Positions 11,701-26,400 of a stretch of DNA of 64,000 bases are shown piece after piece. The stretch comes from Limanda limanda (lineage: Eukaryota > Chordata > Actinopteri > Pleuronectiformes > Pleuronectidae). How positions within the stretch are numbered: the stretch's first letter is position 1; each line of letters opens with the position of its first letter. Under the pieces are notes generated by a model that was not told where the DNA came from, searched no databases, and saw only the letters and a list, made by a program, of their open reading frames with translations. The DNA is taken from positions 161,239-225,238 of the forward strand of contig NW_026870457.1 in assembly GCF_963576545.1 (NCBI RefSeq). Direction: 5' to 3'. Position numbers and translations under genes: made by a program.

Positions 11701-14700
11701 TCGATCGGTACCATCCTTGAGCTTCTCCGACTTTCGGAAGGGTTAGGGTTAGGGTTAGGGATGAAAGCACATAGGAGAAAGAGATATTCTTGAATAACTT
11801 TTTTTGTGAAGGTCGGAGAGACTTGGAAAGTGGTTGCATCTGGACTAATTTGGGTCCTGCAGATCGATTGGTACCATCCCCGAGCTTGTACGACCTTCGG
11901 AAGAGGTCGACCGACGAAATTCCCCCAAATCTGAGGAGATATTCTTGAATAACTTTTTTTGTGAAGGTCGGAGAGACTTGCAAGTAGGCTCTACCCCCAC
12001 TAAATGGGGTTGCGCGCATCGATCGGTACCATCCTTGAGCTTCTCCGACTTTCGGAAGGGTTAGGGTTAGGGTTAGGGATGAAAGCACATAGGAGAAAGA
12101 GATATTCTTGAATAACGTTTTTTGTGAAGGTCGGAGAGACTTGGAAAGTGGTTGCATCTGGACTAATTTGGGTCCTGCGGATCGATTGGTACCATCCCCG
12201 AGCTTGTACGACCTTCGGAAGAGGTCGACCGACGAAATTCCCCCAAATCTGAGGAGATATTCTTGAATAACTTTTTTTGTGAAGGTCGGAGAGACTTGCA
12301 AGTAGGCTCTACCCCCACTAAATGGGGTTGCGCGCATCGATCGGTACCATCCTTGAGCTTCTCCGACTTTCGGAAGGGTTAGGGTTAGGGTTAGGGATGA
12401 AAGCACATAGGAGAAAGAGATATTCTTGAATAACTTTTTTTGTGAAGGTCGGAGAGACTTGCAAGTAGGCTCTACCCCCACTAAATGGGGTAGCGCGCAT
12501 CGATCGGTACCATCCTTGAGCTTCTCCGACTTTCGGAAGGGTTAGGGTTAGGGTTAGGGATGAAAGCACATAGGAGAAAGAGATATTCTTGAATAACTTT
12601 TTTTGTGAAGGTCGGAGAGACTTGGAAAGTGGTTGCATCTGGACTAATTTGGGTCCTGCGGATCGATTGGTACCATCCTTGAGCTTGTACGACCTTCGGA
12701 AGAGGTCGACCGACGAAATTCCCCCAAATCTGAGGAGATATTCTTGAATAACTTTTTTTGTGAAGGTCGGAGAGACTTGCAAGTAGGCTCTACCCCCACT
12801 AAATGGGGTTGCGCGCATCGATCGGTACCATCCTTGAGCTTCTCCGACTTTCGGAAGGGTTAGGGTTAGGGTTAGGGATGAAAGCACATAGGAGAAAGAG
12901 ATATTCTTGAATAACTTTTTTTGTGAAGGTCGGAGAGACTTGGAAAGTGGTTGCATCTGGACTAATTTGGGTCCTGCGGATCGATTGGTACCATCTCCGA
13001 GCTTGTACGACCTTCGGAAGAGGTCGACCGACGAAATTCCCCCAAATCTGAGGAGATATTCTTGAATAACTTTTTTTGTGAAGGTCGGAGAGACTTGCAA
13101 GTAGGCTCTACCCCCACTAAATGGGGTAGCGCGCATCGATCGGTACCATCCTTGAGCTTCTCCGACTTTCGGAAGGGTTAGGGTTAGGGTTAGGGATGAA
13201 AGCACATAGGAGAAAGAGATATTCTTGAATAACTTTTTTTGTGAAGGTCGGAGAGACTTGGAAAGTGGTTGCATCTGGACTAATTTGGGTCCTGCGGATC
13301 GATTGGTACCATCCCCGAGCTTGTACGACCTTCGGAAGAGGTCGACCGACGAAATTCCCCCAAATCTGAGGAGATATTCTTGAATAACTTTTTTTGTGAA
13401 GGTCGGAGAGACTTGCAAGTAGGCTCTACCCCCACTAAATGGGGTTGCGCGCATCGATCGGTACCATCCTTGAGCTTCTCCGACTTTCGGAAGGGTTAGG
13501 GTTAGGGTTAGGGATGAAAGCACATAGGAGAAAGAGATATTCTTGAATAACTTTTTTTGTGAAGGTCGGAGAGACTTGCAAGTAGGCTCTACCCCCACTA
13601 AATGGGGTAGCGCGCATCGATCGGTACCATCCTTGAGCTTCTCCGACTTTCGGAAGGGTTAGGGTTAGGGTTAGGGATGAAAGCACATAGGAGAAAGAGA
13701 TATTCTTGAATAACTTTTTTTGTGAAGGTCGGAGAGACTTGGAAAGTGGTTGCATCTGGACTAATTTGGGTCCTGCGGATCGATTGGTACCATCCCCGAG
13801 CTTGTACGACCTTCGGAAGAGGTCGACCGACGAAATTCCCCCAAATCTGAGGAGATATTCTTGAATAACTTTTTTTGTGAAGGTCGGAGAGACTTGCAAG
13901 TAGGCTCTACCCCCACTAAATGGGGTTGCGCGCATCGATCGGTACCATCCTTGAGCTTCTCCGACTTTCGGAAGGGTTAGGGTTAGGGTTAGGGATGAAA
14001 GCACATAGGAGAAAGAGATATTCTTGAATAACTTTTTTTGTGAAGGTCGGAGAGACTTGCAAGTAGGCTCTACCCCCACTAAATGGGGTAGCGCGCATCG
14101 ATCGGTACCATCCTTGAGCTTCTCCGACTTTCGGAAGGGTTAGGGTTAGGGTTAGGGATGAAAGCACATAGGAGAAAGAGATATTCTTGAATAACTTTTT
14201 TTGTGAAGGTCGGAGAGACTTGGAAAGTGGTTGCATCTGGACTAATTTGGGTCCTGCAGATCGATTGGTACCATCCCCGAGCTTGTACGACCTTCGGAAG
14301 AGGTCGACCGACGAAATTCCCCCAAATCTGAGGAGATATTCTTGAATAACTTTTTTTGTGAAGGTCGGAGAGACTTGCAAGTAGGCTCTACCCCCACTAA
14401 ATGGGGTTGCGCGCATCGATCGGTACCATCCTTGAGCTTCTCCGACTTTCGGAAGGGTTAGGGTTAGGGTTAGGGATGAAAGCACATAGGAGAAAGAGAT
14501 ATTCTTGAATAACGTTTTTTGTGAAGGTCGGAGAGACTTGGAAAGTGGTTGCATCTGGACTAATTTGGGTCCTGCGGATCGATTGGTACCATCCCCGAGC
14601 TTGTACGACCTTCGGAAGAGGTCGACCGACGAAATTCCCCCAAATCTGAGGAGATATTCTTGAATAACTTTTTTTGTGAAGGTCGGAGAGACTTGCAAGT

Positions 14701-17700
14701 AGGCTCTACCCCCACTAAATGGGGTTGCGCGCATCGATCGGTACCATCCTTGAGCTTCTCCGACTTTCGGAAGGGTTAGGGTTAGGGTTAGGGATGAAAG
14801 CACATAGGAGAAAGAGATATTCTTGAATAACTTTTTTTGTGAAGGTCGGAGAGACTTGCAAGTAGGCTCTACCCCCACTAAATGGGGTAGCGCGCATCGA
14901 TCGGTACCATCCTTGAGCTTCTCCGACTTTCGGAAGGGTTAGGGTTAGGGTTAGGGATGAAAGCACATAGGAGAAAGAGATATTCTTGAATAACTTTTTT
15001 TGTGAAGGTCGGAGAGACTTGGAAAGTGGTTGCATCTGGACTAATTTGGGTCCTGCGGATCGATTGGTACCATCCTTGAGCTTGTACGACCTTCGGAAGA
15101 GGTCGACCGACGAAATTCCCCCAAATCTGAGGAGATATTCTTGAATAACTTTTTTTGTGAAGGTCGGAGAGACTTGCAAGTAGGCTCTACCCCCACTAAA
15201 TGGGGTTGCGCGCATCGATCGGTACCATCCTTGAGCTTCTCCGACTTTCGGAAGGGTTAGGGTTAGGGTTAGGGATGAAAGCACATAGGAGAAAGAGATA
15301 TTCTTGAATAACTTTTTTTGTGAAGGTCGGAGAGACTTGGAAAGTGGTTGCATCTGGACTAATTTGGGTCCTGCGGATCGATTGGTACCATCTCCGAGCT
15401 TGTACGACCTTCGGAAGAGGTCGACCGACGAAATTCCCCCAAATCTGAGGAGATATTCTTGAATAACTTTTTTTGTGAAGGTCGGAGAGACTTGCAAGTA
15501 GGCTCTACCCCCACTAAATGGGGTAGCGCGCATCGATCGGTACCATCCTTGAGCTTCTCCGACTTTCGGAAGGGTTAGGGTTAGGGTTAGGGATGAAAGC
15601 ACATAGGAGAAAGAGATATTCTTGAATAACTTTTTTTGTGAAGGTCGGAGAGACTTGGAAAGTGGTTGCATCTGGACTAATTTGGGTCCTGCGGATCGAT
15701 TGGTACCATCCCCGAGCTTGTACGACCTTCGGAAGAGGTCGACCGACGAAATTCCCCCAAATCTGAGGAGATATTCTTGAATAACTTTTTTTGTGAAGGT
15801 CGGAGAGACTTGCAAGTAGGCTCTACCCCCACTAAATGGGGTTGCGCGCATCGATCGGTACCATCCTTGAGCTTCTCCGACTTTCGGAAGGGTTAGGGTT
15901 AGGGTTAGGGATGAAAGCACATAGGAGAAAGAGATATTCTTGAATAACTTTTTTTGTGAAGGTCGGAGAGACTTGCAAGTAGGCTCTACCCCCACTAAAT
16001 GGGGTAGCGCGCATCGATCGGTACCATCCTTGAGCTTCTCCGACTTTCGGAAGGGTTAGGGTTAGGGTTAGGGATGAAAGCACATAGGAGAAAGAGATAT
16101 TCTTGAATAACTTTTTTTGTGAAGGTCGGAGAGACTTGGAAAGTGGTTGCATCTGGACTAATTTGGGTCCTGCGGATCGATTGGTACCATCCTTGAGCTT
16201 GTACGACCTTCGGAAGAGGTCGACCGACGAAATTCCCCCAAATCTGAGGAGATATTCTTGAATAACTTTTTTTGTGAAGGTCGGAGAGACTTGCAAGTAG
16301 GCTCTACCCCCACTAAATGGGGTTGCGCGCATCGATCGGTACCATCCTTGAGCTTCTCCGACTTTCGGAAGGGTTAGGGTTAGGGTTAGGGATGAAAGCA
16401 CATAGGAGAAAGAGATATTCTTGAATAACTTTTTTTGTGAAGGTCGGAGAGACTTGGAAAGTGGTTGCATCTGGACTAATTTGGGTCCTGCGGATCGATT
16501 GGTACCATCTCCGAGCTTGTACGACCTTCGGAAGAGGTCGACCGACGAAATTCCCCCAAATCTGAGGAGATATTCTTGAATAACTTTTTTTGTGAAGGTC
16601 GGAGAGACTTGCAAGTAGGCTCTACCCCCACTAAATGGGGTAGCGCGCATCGATCGGTACCATCCTTGAGCTTCTCCGACTTTCGGAAGGGTTAGGGTTA
16701 GGGTTAGGGATGAAAGCACATAGGAGAAAGAGATATTCTTGAATAACTTTTTTTGTGAAGGTCGGAGAGACTTGGAAAGTGGTTGCATCTGGACTAATTT
16801 GGGTCCTGCGGATCGATTGGTACCATCCCCGAGCTTGTACGACCTTCGGAAGAGGTCGACCGACGAAATTCCCCCAAATCTGAGGAGATATTCTTGAATA
16901 ACTTTTTTTGTGAAGGTCGGAGAGACTTGCAAGTAGGCTCTACCCCCACTAAATGGGGTTGCGCGCATCGATCGGTACCATCCTTGAGCTTCTCCGACTT
17001 TCGGAAGGGTTAGGGTTAGGGTTAGGGATGAAAGCACATAGGAGAAAGAGATATTCTTGAATAACTTTTTTTGTGAAGGTCGGAGAGACTTGCAAGTAGG
17101 CTCTACCCCCACTAAATGGGGTAGCGCGCATCGATCGGTACCATCCTTGAGCTTCTCCGACTTTCGGAAGGGTTAGGGTTAGGGTTAGGGATGAAAGCAC
17201 ATAGGAGAAAGAGATATTCTTGAATAACTTTTTTTGTGAAGGTCGGAGAGACTTGGAAAGTGGTTGCATCTGGACTAATTTGGGTCCTGCGGATCGATTG
17301 GTACCATCCCCGAGCTTGTACGACCTTCGGAAGAGGTCGACCGACGAAATTCCCCCAAATCTGAGGAGATATTCTTGAATAACTTTTTTTGTGAAGGTCG
17401 GAGAGACTTGCAAGTAGGCTCTACCCCCACTAAATGGGGTTGCGCGCATCGATCGGTACCATCCTTGAGCTTCTCCGACTTTCGGAAGGGTTAGGGTTAG
17501 GGTTAGGGATGAAAGCACATAGGAGAAAGAGATATTCTTGAATAACTTTTTTTGTGAAGGTCGGAGAGACTTGCAAGTAGGCTCTACCCCCACTAAATGG
17601 GGTAGCGCGCATCGATCGGTACCATCCTTGAGCTTCTCCGACTTTCGGAAGGGTTAGGGTTAGGGTTAGGGATGAAAGCACATAGGAGAAAGAGATATTC

Positions 17701-19565
17701 TTGAATAACTTTTTTTGTGAAGGTCGGAGAGACTTGGAAAGTGGTTGCATCTGGACTAATTTGGGTCCTGCAGATCGATTGGTACCATCCCCGAGCTTGT
17801 ACGACCTTCGGAAGAGGTCGACCGACGAAATTCCCCCAAATCTGAGGAGATATTCTTGAATAACTTTTTTTGTGAAGGTCGGAGAGACTTGCAAGTAGGC
17901 TCTACCCCCACTAAATGGGGTTGCGCGCATCGATCGGTACCATCCTTGAGCTTCTCCGACTTTCGGAAGGGTTAGGGTTAGGGTTAGGGATGAAAGCACA
18001 TAGGAGAAAGAGATATTCTTGAATAACGTTTTTTGTGAAGGTCGGAGAGACTTGGAAAGTGGTTGCATCTGGACTAATTTGGGTCCTGCGGATCGATTGG
18101 TACCATCCCCGAGCTTGTACGACCTTCGGAAGAGGTCGACCGACGAAATTCCCCCAAATCTGAGGAGATATTCTTGAATAACTTTTTTTGTGAAGGTCGG
18201 AGAGACTTGCAAGTAGGCTCTACCCCCACTAAATGGGGTTGCGCGCATCGATCGGTACCATCCTTGAGCTTCTCCGACTTTCGGAAGGGTTAGGGTTAGG
18301 GTTAGGGATGAAAGCACATAGGAGAAAGAGATATTCTTGAATAACTTTTTTTGTGAAGGTCGGAGAGACTTGCAAGTAGGCTCTACCCCCACTAAATGGG
18401 GTAGCGCGCATCGATCGGTACCATCCTTGAGCTTCTCCGACTTTCGGAAGGGTTAGGGTTAGGGTTAGGGATGAAAGCACATAGGAGAAAGAGATATTCT
18501 TGAATAACTTTTTTTGTGAAGGTCGGAGAGACTTGGAAAGTGGTTGCATCTGGACTAATTTGGGTCCTGCGGATCGATTGGTACCATCCTTGAGCTTGTA
18601 CGACCTTCGGAAGAGGTCGACCGACGAAATTCCCCCAAATCTGAGGAGATATTCTTGAATAACTTTTTTTGTGAAGGTCGGAGAGACTTGCAAGTAGGCT
18701 CTACCCCCACTAAATGGGGTTGCGCGCATCGATCGGTACCATCCTTGAGCTTCTCCGACTTTCGGAAGGGTTAGGGTTAGGGTTAGGGATGAAAGCACAT
18801 AGGAGAAAGAGATATTCTTGAATAACTTTTTTTGTGAAGGTCGGAGAGACTTGGAAAGTGGTTGCATCTGGACTAATTTGGGTCCTGCGGATCGATTGGT
18901 ACCATCTCCGAGCTTGTACGACCTTCGGAAGAGGTCGACCGACGAAATTCCCCCAAATCTGAGGAGATATTCTTGAATAACTTTTTTTGTGAAGGTCGGA
19001 GAGACTTGCAAGTAGGCTCTACCCCCACTAAATGGGGTAGCGCGCATCGATCGGTACCATCCTTGAGCTTCTCCGACTTTCGGAAGGGTTAGGGTTAGGG
19101 TTAGGGATGAAAGCACATAGGAGAAAGAGATATTCTTGAATAACTTTTTTTGTGAAGGTCGGAGAGACTTGGAAAGTGGTTGCATCTGGACTAATTTGGG
19201 TCCTGCGGATCGATTGGTACCATCCCCGAGCTTGTACGACCTTCGGAAGAGGTCGACCGACGAAATTCCCCCAAATCTGAGGAGATATTCTTGAATAACT
19301 TTTTTTGTGAAGGTCGGAGAGACTTGCAAGTAGGCTCTACCCCCACTAAATGGGGTTGCGCGCATCGATCGGTACCATCCTTGAGCTTCTCCGACTTTCG
19401 GAAGGGTTAGGGTTAGGGTTAGGGATGAAAGCACATAGGAGAAAGAGATATTCTTGAATAACTTTTTTTGTGAAGGTCGGAGAGACTTGCAAGTAGGCTC
19501 TACCCCCACTAAATGGGGTAGCGCGCATCGATCGGTACCATCCTTGAGCTTCTCCGACTTTCGGA

Positions 19566-19589
19566 AGGGTTAGGATTAGGGTTAGGGAT
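19566..19589 (+). repeat. Telomeric tract with TTAGGA variant
   Basis: A single G-to-A change at 19,575 turns the first unit into TTAGGA and removes one G-run. It is seen in this copy only. Confidence 0.9.
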
Positions 19590-22500
19590 GAAAGCACATA
19601 GGAGAAAGAGATATTCTTGAATAACTTTTTTTGTGAAGGTCGGAGAGACTTGGAAAGTGGTTGCATCTGGACTAATTTGGGTCCTGCGGATCGATTGGTA
19701 CCATCCTTGAGCTTGTACGACCTTCGGAAGAGGTCGACCGACGAAATTCCCCCAAATCTGAGGAGATATTCTTGAATAACTTTTTTTGTGAAGGTCGGAG
19801 AGACTTGCAAGTAGGCTCTACCCCCACTAAATGGGGTTGCGCGCATCGATCGGTACCATCCTTGAGCTTCTCCGACTTTCGGAAGGGTTAGGGTTAGGGT
19901 TAGGGATGAAAGCACATAGGAGAAAGAGATATTCTTGAATAACTTTTTTTGTGAAGGTCGGAGAGACTTGGAAAGTGGTTGCATCTGGACTAATTTGGGT
20001 CCTGCGGATCGATTGGTACCATCTCCGAGCTTGTACGACCTTCGGAAGAGGTCGACCGACGAAATTCCCCCAAATCTGAGGAGATATTCTTGAATAACTT
20101 TTTTTGTGAAGGTCGGAGAGACTTGCAAGTAGGCTCTACCCCCACTAAATGGGGTAGCGCGCATCGATCGGTACCATCCTTGAGCTTCTCCGACTTTCGG
20201 AAGGGTTAGGGTTAGGGTTAGGGATGAAAGCACATAGGAGAAAGAGATATTCTTGAATAACTTTTTTTGTGAAGGTCGGAGAGACTTGGAAAGTGGTTGC
20301 ATCTGGACTAATTTGGGTCCTGCGGATCGATTGGTACCATCCCCGAGCTTGTACGACCTTCGGAAGAGGTCGACCGACGAAATTCCCCCAAATCTGAGGA
20401 GATATTCTTGAATAACTTTTTTTGTGAAGGTCGGAGAGACTTGCAAGTAGGCTCTACCCCCACTAAATGGGGTTGCGCGCATCGATCGGTACCATCCTTG
20501 AGCTTCTCCGACTTTCGGAAGGGTTAGGGTTAGGGTTAGGGATGAAAGCACATAGGAGAAAGAGATATTCTTGAATAACTTTTTTTGTGAAGGTCGGAGA
20601 GACTTGCAAGTAGGCTCTACCCCCACTAAATGGGGTAGCGCGCATCGATCGGTACCATCCTTGAGCTTCTCCGACTTTCGGAAGGGTTAGGGTTAGGGTT
20701 AGGGATGAAAGCACATAGGAGAAAGAGATATTCTTGAATAACTTTTTTTGTGAAGGTCGGAGAGACTTGGAAAGTGGTTGCATCTGGACTAATTTGGGTC
20801 CTGCGGATCGATTGGTACCATCCCCGAGCTTGTACGACCTTCGGAAGAGGTCGACCGACGAAATTCCCCCAAATCTGAGGAGATATTCTTGAATAACTTT
20901 TTTTGTGAAGGTCGGAGAGACTTGCAAGTAGGCTCTACCCCCACTAAATGGGGTAGCGCGCATCGATCGGTACCATCCTTGAGCTTCTCCGACTTTCGGA
21001 AGGGTTAGGGTTAGGGTTAGGGATGAAAGCACATAGGAGAAAGAGATATTCTTGAATAACGTTTTTTGTGAAGGTCGGAAAGACTTGGAAAGTGGTTGCA
21101 TCTGGACTAATTTGGGTCCTGCGGATCGATTGGTACCATCCCCGAGCTTGTACGACCTTCGGAAGAGGTCGACCGACGAAATTCCCCCAAATCTGAGGAG
21201 ATATTCTTGAATAACTTTTTTTGTGAAGGTCGGAGAGACTTGCAAGTAGGCTCTACCCCCACTAAATGGGGTAGCGCGCATCGATCGGTACCATCCTTGA
21301 GCTTCTCCGACTTTCGGAAGGGTTAGGGTTAGGGTTAGGGATGAAAGCACATAGGAGAAAGAGATATTCTTGAATAACGTTTTTTGTGAAGGTCGGAGAG
21401 ACTTGGAAAGTGGTTGCATCTGGACTAATTTGGGTCCTGCTGATCGATTGGTACCATCCCCGAGCTTGTACGACCTTCGGAAGAGGTCGACCGACGAAAT
21501 TCCCCCAAATCTGAGGAGATATTCTTGAATAACTTTTTTTGTGAAGGTCGGAGAGACTTGCAAGTAGGCTCTACCCCCACTAAATGGGGTTGCGCGCATC
21601 GATCGGTACCATCTTTGAGCTTCTCCGACTTTCGGAAGGGTTAGGGTTAGGGTTAGGGATGAAAGCACATAGGAGAAAGAGATATTCTTGAATAACTTTT
21701 TTTGTGAAGGTCGGAGAGACTTGCAAGTAGGCTCTACCCCCACTAAATGGGGTAGCGCGCATCGATCGGTACCATCCTTGAGCTTCTCCGACTTTCGGAA
21801 GGGTTAGGGTTAGGGTTAGGGATGAAAGCACATAGGAGAAAGAGATATTCTTGAATAACTTTTTTTGTGAAGGTCGGAGAGACTTGGAAAGTGGTTGCAT
21901 CTGGACTAATTTGGGTCCTGCGGATCGATTGGTACCATCCCCGAGCTTGTACGACCTTCGGAAGAGGTCGACCGACGAAATTCCCCCAAATCTGAGGAGA
22001 TATTCTTGAATAACTTTTTTTGTGAAGGTCGGAGAGACTTGCAAGTAGGCTCTACCCCCACTAAATGGGGTAGCGCGCATCGATCGGTACCATCCTTGAG
22101 CTTCTCCGACTTTCGGAAGGGTTAGGGTTAGGGTTAGGGATGAAAGCACATAGGAGAAAGAGATATTCTTGAATAACGTTTTTTGTGAAGGTCGGAGAGA
22201 CTTGGAAAGTGGTTGCATCTGGACTAATTTGGGTCCTGCAGATCGATTGGTACCATCCCCGAGCTTGTACGACCTTCGGAAGAGGTCGACCGACGAAATT
22301 CCCCCAAATCTGAGGAGATATTCTTGAATAACTTTTTTTGTGAAGGTCGGAGAGACTTGCAAGTAGGCTCTACCCCCACTAAATGGGGTTGCGCGCATCG
22401 ATCGGTACCATCCTTGAGCTTCTCCGACTTTCGGAAGGGTTAGGGTTAGGGTTAGGGATGAAAGCACATAGGAGAAAGAGATATTCTTGAATAACTTTTT

Positions 22501-23235
22501 TTGTGAAGGTCGGAGAGACTTGCAAGTAGGCTCTACCCCCACTAAATGGGGTAGCGCGCATCGATCGGTACCATCCTTGAGCTTCTCCGACTTTCGGAAG
22601 GGTTAGGGTTAGGGTTAGGGATGAAAGCACATAGGAGAAAGAGATATTCTTGAATAACTTTTTTTGTGAAGGTCGGAGAGACTTGGAAAGTGGTTGCATC
22701 TGGACTAATTTGGGTCCTGCGGATCGATTGGTACCATCCCCGAGCTTGTACGACCTTCGGAAGAGGTCGACCGACGAAATTCCCCCAAATCTGAGGAGAT
22801 ATTCTTGAATAACTTTTTTTGTGAAGGTCGGAGAGACTTGCAAGTAGGCTCTACCCCCACTAAATGGGGTTGCGCGCATCGATCGGTACCATCCTTGAGC
22901 TTCTCCGACTTTCGGAAGGGTTAGGGTTAGGGTTAGGGATGAAAGCACATAGGAGAAAGAGATATTCTTGAATAACTTTTTTTGTGAAGGTCGGAGAGAC
23001 TTGGAAAGTGGTTGCATCTGGACTAATTTGGGTCCTGCAGATCGATTGGTACCATCTCCGAGCTTGTACGACCTTCGGAAGAGGTCGACCGACGAAATTC
23101 CCCCAAATCTGAGGAGATATTCTTGAATAACTTTTTTTGTGAAGGTCGGAGAGACTTGCAAGTAGGCTCTACCCCCACTAAATGGGGTAGCGCGCATCGA
23201 TCAGTACCATCCTTGAGCTTCTCCGACTTTCGGAA

Positions 23236-23250
23236 GGGTTAGGGTTAGGG
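23236..23250 (+). repeat. Shortened telomeric tract GGG(TTAGGG)2
   Basis: One TTAGGG unit is missing, so the tract has only three G-runs and the block is 1,111 bp instead of 1,117. The same A also carries CGATCAGTACC near 23,203, a private CpG-to-CpA change. Confidence 0.93.
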
Positions 23251-23470
23251 ATGAAAGCACATAGGAGAAAGAGATATTCTTGAATAACTTTTTTTGTGAA
23301 GGTCGGAGAGACTTGGAAAGTGGTTGCATCTGGACTAATTTGGGTCCTGCAGATCGATTGGTACCATCCCCGAGCTTGTACGACCTTCGGAAGAGGTCGA
23401 CCGACGAAATTCCCCCAAATCTGAGGAGATATTCTTGAATAACTTTTTTTGTGAAGGTCGGAGAGACTTG

Positions 23471-26400
23471 CAAGTAGGCTCTACCCCCACTAAATGGGGT
23501 AGCGCGCATCGATCGGTACCATCCTTGAGCTTCTCCGACTTTCGGAAGGGTTAGGGTTAGGGTTAGGGATGAAAGCACATAGGAGAAAGAGATATTCTTG
23601 AATAACTTTTTTTGTGAAGGTCGGAGAGACTTGCAAGTAGGCTCTACCCCCACTAAATGGGGTAGCGCGCATCGATCGGTACCATCCTTGAGCTTCTCCG
23701 ACTTTCGGAAGGGTTAGGGTTAGGGTTAGGGATGAAAGCACATAGGAGAAAGAGATATTCTTGAATAACTTTTTTTGTGAAGGTCGGAGAGACTTGGAAA
23801 GTGGTTGCATCTGGACTAATTTGGGTCCTGCGGATCGATTGGTACCATCCCCGAGCTTGTACGACCTTCGGAAGAGGTCGACCGACGAAATTCCCCCAAA
23901 TCTGAGGAGATATTCTTGAATAACTTTTTTTGTGAAGGTCGGAGAGACTTGCAAGTAGGCTCTACCCCCACTAAATGGGGTTGCGCGCATCGATCGGTAC
24001 CATCCTTGAGCTTCTCCGACTTTCGGAAGGGTTAGGGTTAGGGTTAGGGATGAAAGCACATAGGAGAAAGAGATATTCTTGAATAACTTTTTTTGTGAAG
24101 GTCGGAGAGACTTGGAAAGTGGTTGCATCTGGACTAATTTGGGTCCTGCGGATCGATTGGTACCATCCCCGAGCTTGTACGACCTTCGGAAGAGGTCGAC
24201 CGACGAAATTCCCCCAAATCTGAGGAGATATTCTTGAATAACTTTTTTTGTGAAGGTTGGAGAGACTTGCAAGTAGGCTCTACCCCCACTAAATGGGGTA
24301 GCGCGCATCGATCGGTACCATCCTTGAGCTTCTCCGACTTTCGGAAGGGTTAGGGTTAGGGTTAGGGATGAAAGCACATAGGAGAAAGAGATATTCTTGA
24401 ATAACTTTTTTTGTGAAGGTCGGAGAGACTTGGAAAGTGGTTGCATCTGGACTAATTTGGGTCCTGCAGATCGATTGGTACCATCCCCGAGCTTGTACGA
24501 CCTTCGGAAGAGGTCGACCGACGAAATTCCCCCAAATCTGAGGAGATATTCTTGAATAACTTTTTTTGTGAAGGTCGGAGAGACTTGCAAGTAGGCTCTA
24601 CCCCCACTAAATGGGGTAGCGCGCATCGATCGGTACCATCCTTGAGCTTCTCCGACTTTCGGAAGGGTTAGGGTTAGGGTTAGGGATGAAAGCACATAGG
24701 AGAAAGAGATATTCTTGAATAACTTTTTTTGTGAAGGTCGGAGAGACTTGCAAGTAGGCTCTACCCCCACTAAATGGGGTAGCGCGCATCGATCGGTACC
24801 ATCCTTGAGCTTTTCCGACTTTCGGAAGGGTTAGGGTTAGGGTTAGGGATGAAAGCACATAGGAGAAAGAGATATTCTTGAATAACTTTTTTTGTGAAGG
24901 TCGGAGAGACTTGCAAGTAGGCTCTACCCCCACTAAATGGGGTAGCGCGCATCGATCGGTACCATCCTTGAGCTTCTCCGAATTTCGGAAGGGTTAGGGT
25001 TAGGGTTAGGGATGAAAGCACATAGGAGAAAGAGATATTCTTGAATAACTTTTTTTGTGAAGGTCGGAGAGACTTGCAAGTAGGCTCTACCCCCACTAAA
25101 TGGGGTTGCGCGCATCGATCGGTACCATCCTTGAGCTTCTCCGACTTTCGGAAGGGTTAGGGTTAGGGTTAGGGATGAAAGCACATAGGAGAAAGAGATA
25201 TTCTTGAATAACTTTTTTTGTGAAGGTCGGAGAGACTTGGAAAGTGGTTGCATCTGGACTAATTTGGGTCCTGCGGATCGATTGGTACCATCCCCGAGCT
25301 TGTACGACCTTCGGAAGAGGTCCACCGACGAAATTCCCCCAAATCTGAGGAGATATTCTTGAATAACTTTTTTTGTGAAGGTCGGAGAGACTTGCAAGTA
25401 GGCTCTACCCCCACTAAATGGGGTAGCGCGCATCGATCGGTACCATCCTTGAGCTTCTCCGACTTTCGGAAGGGTTAGGGTTAGGGTTAGGGATGAAAGC
25501 ACATAGGAGAAAGAGATATTCTTGAATAACTTTTTTTGTGAAGGTCGGAGAGACTTGCAAGTAGGCTCTACCCCCACTAAATGGGGTAGCGCGCATCGAT
25601 CGGTACCATCCTTGAGCTTCTCCGACTTTCGGAAGGGTTAGGGTTAGGGTTAGGGATGAAAGCACATAGGAGAAAGAGATATTCTTGAATAACTTTTTTT
25701 GTGAAGGTCGGAGAGACTTGCAAGTAGGCTCTACCCCCACTAAATGGGGTAGCGCGCATCGATCGGTACCATCTTTGAGCTTCTCCGACTTTCGGAAGGG
25801 TTAGGGTTAGGGTTAGGGATGAAAGCACATAGGAGAAAGAGATATTCTTGAATAACTTTTTTTGTGAAGGTCGGAGAGACTTGGAAAGTGGTTGCATCTG
25901 GACTAATTTGGGTCCTGCGGATCGATTGGTACCATCCCCGAGCTTGTACGACCTTCGGAAGAGGTCGACCGACGAAATTCCCCCAAATCTGAGGAGATAT
26001 TCTTGAATAACTTTTTTTGTGAATGTCGGAGAGACTTGCAAGTAGGCTCTACCCCCACTAAATGGGGTAGCGCGCATCGATCGGTACCATCCTTGAGCTT
26101 CTCCGACTTTCGGAAGGGTTAGGGTTAGGGTTAGGGATGAAAGCACATAGGAGAAAGAGATATTCTTGAATAACGTTTTTTGTGAAGGTCGGAGAGACTT
26201 GCAAGTAGGCTCTACCCCCACTAAATGGGGTAGCGCGCATCGATCGGTACCATCTTTGAGCTTCTCCGACTTTCGGAAGGGTTAGGGTTAGGGTTAGGGA
26301 TGAAAGCACATAGGAGAAAGAGATATTCTTGAATAACTTTTTTTGTGAAGGTCGGAGAGACTTGGAAAGTGGTTGCATCTGGACTAATTTGGGTCCTGCG

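Larger units (their letters stand above)
1..24587 (+). repeat. Region I: 30 blocks of 3, 5 and 7 modules
   Basis: Block starts (module count): edge (5), 787 (7), 1904 (7), 3021 (3), 3502 (3), 3983 (5), 4782 (3), 5263 (3), 5744 (5), 6543 (7), 7660 (7), 8777 (3), 9258 (3), 9739 (3), 10220 (5), 11019 (3), 11500 (5), 12299 (7), 13416 (3), 13897 (5), 14696 (7), 15813 (7), 16930 (3), 17411 (5), 18210 (7), 19327 (7), 20444 (7), 21561 (5), 22360 (7, short by 6 bp), 23471 (7). Each block is A followed by one, two or three AB pairs. No single-A block occurs here. The 7-module blocks fall into at least three subtypes by their B variants: for example, B2 with CATCTCCG and B3 with CTGCAG at 787; B2 with TACAATCC at 1904; B1 with CATCCTTG at 12299. 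Confidence 0.93.
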
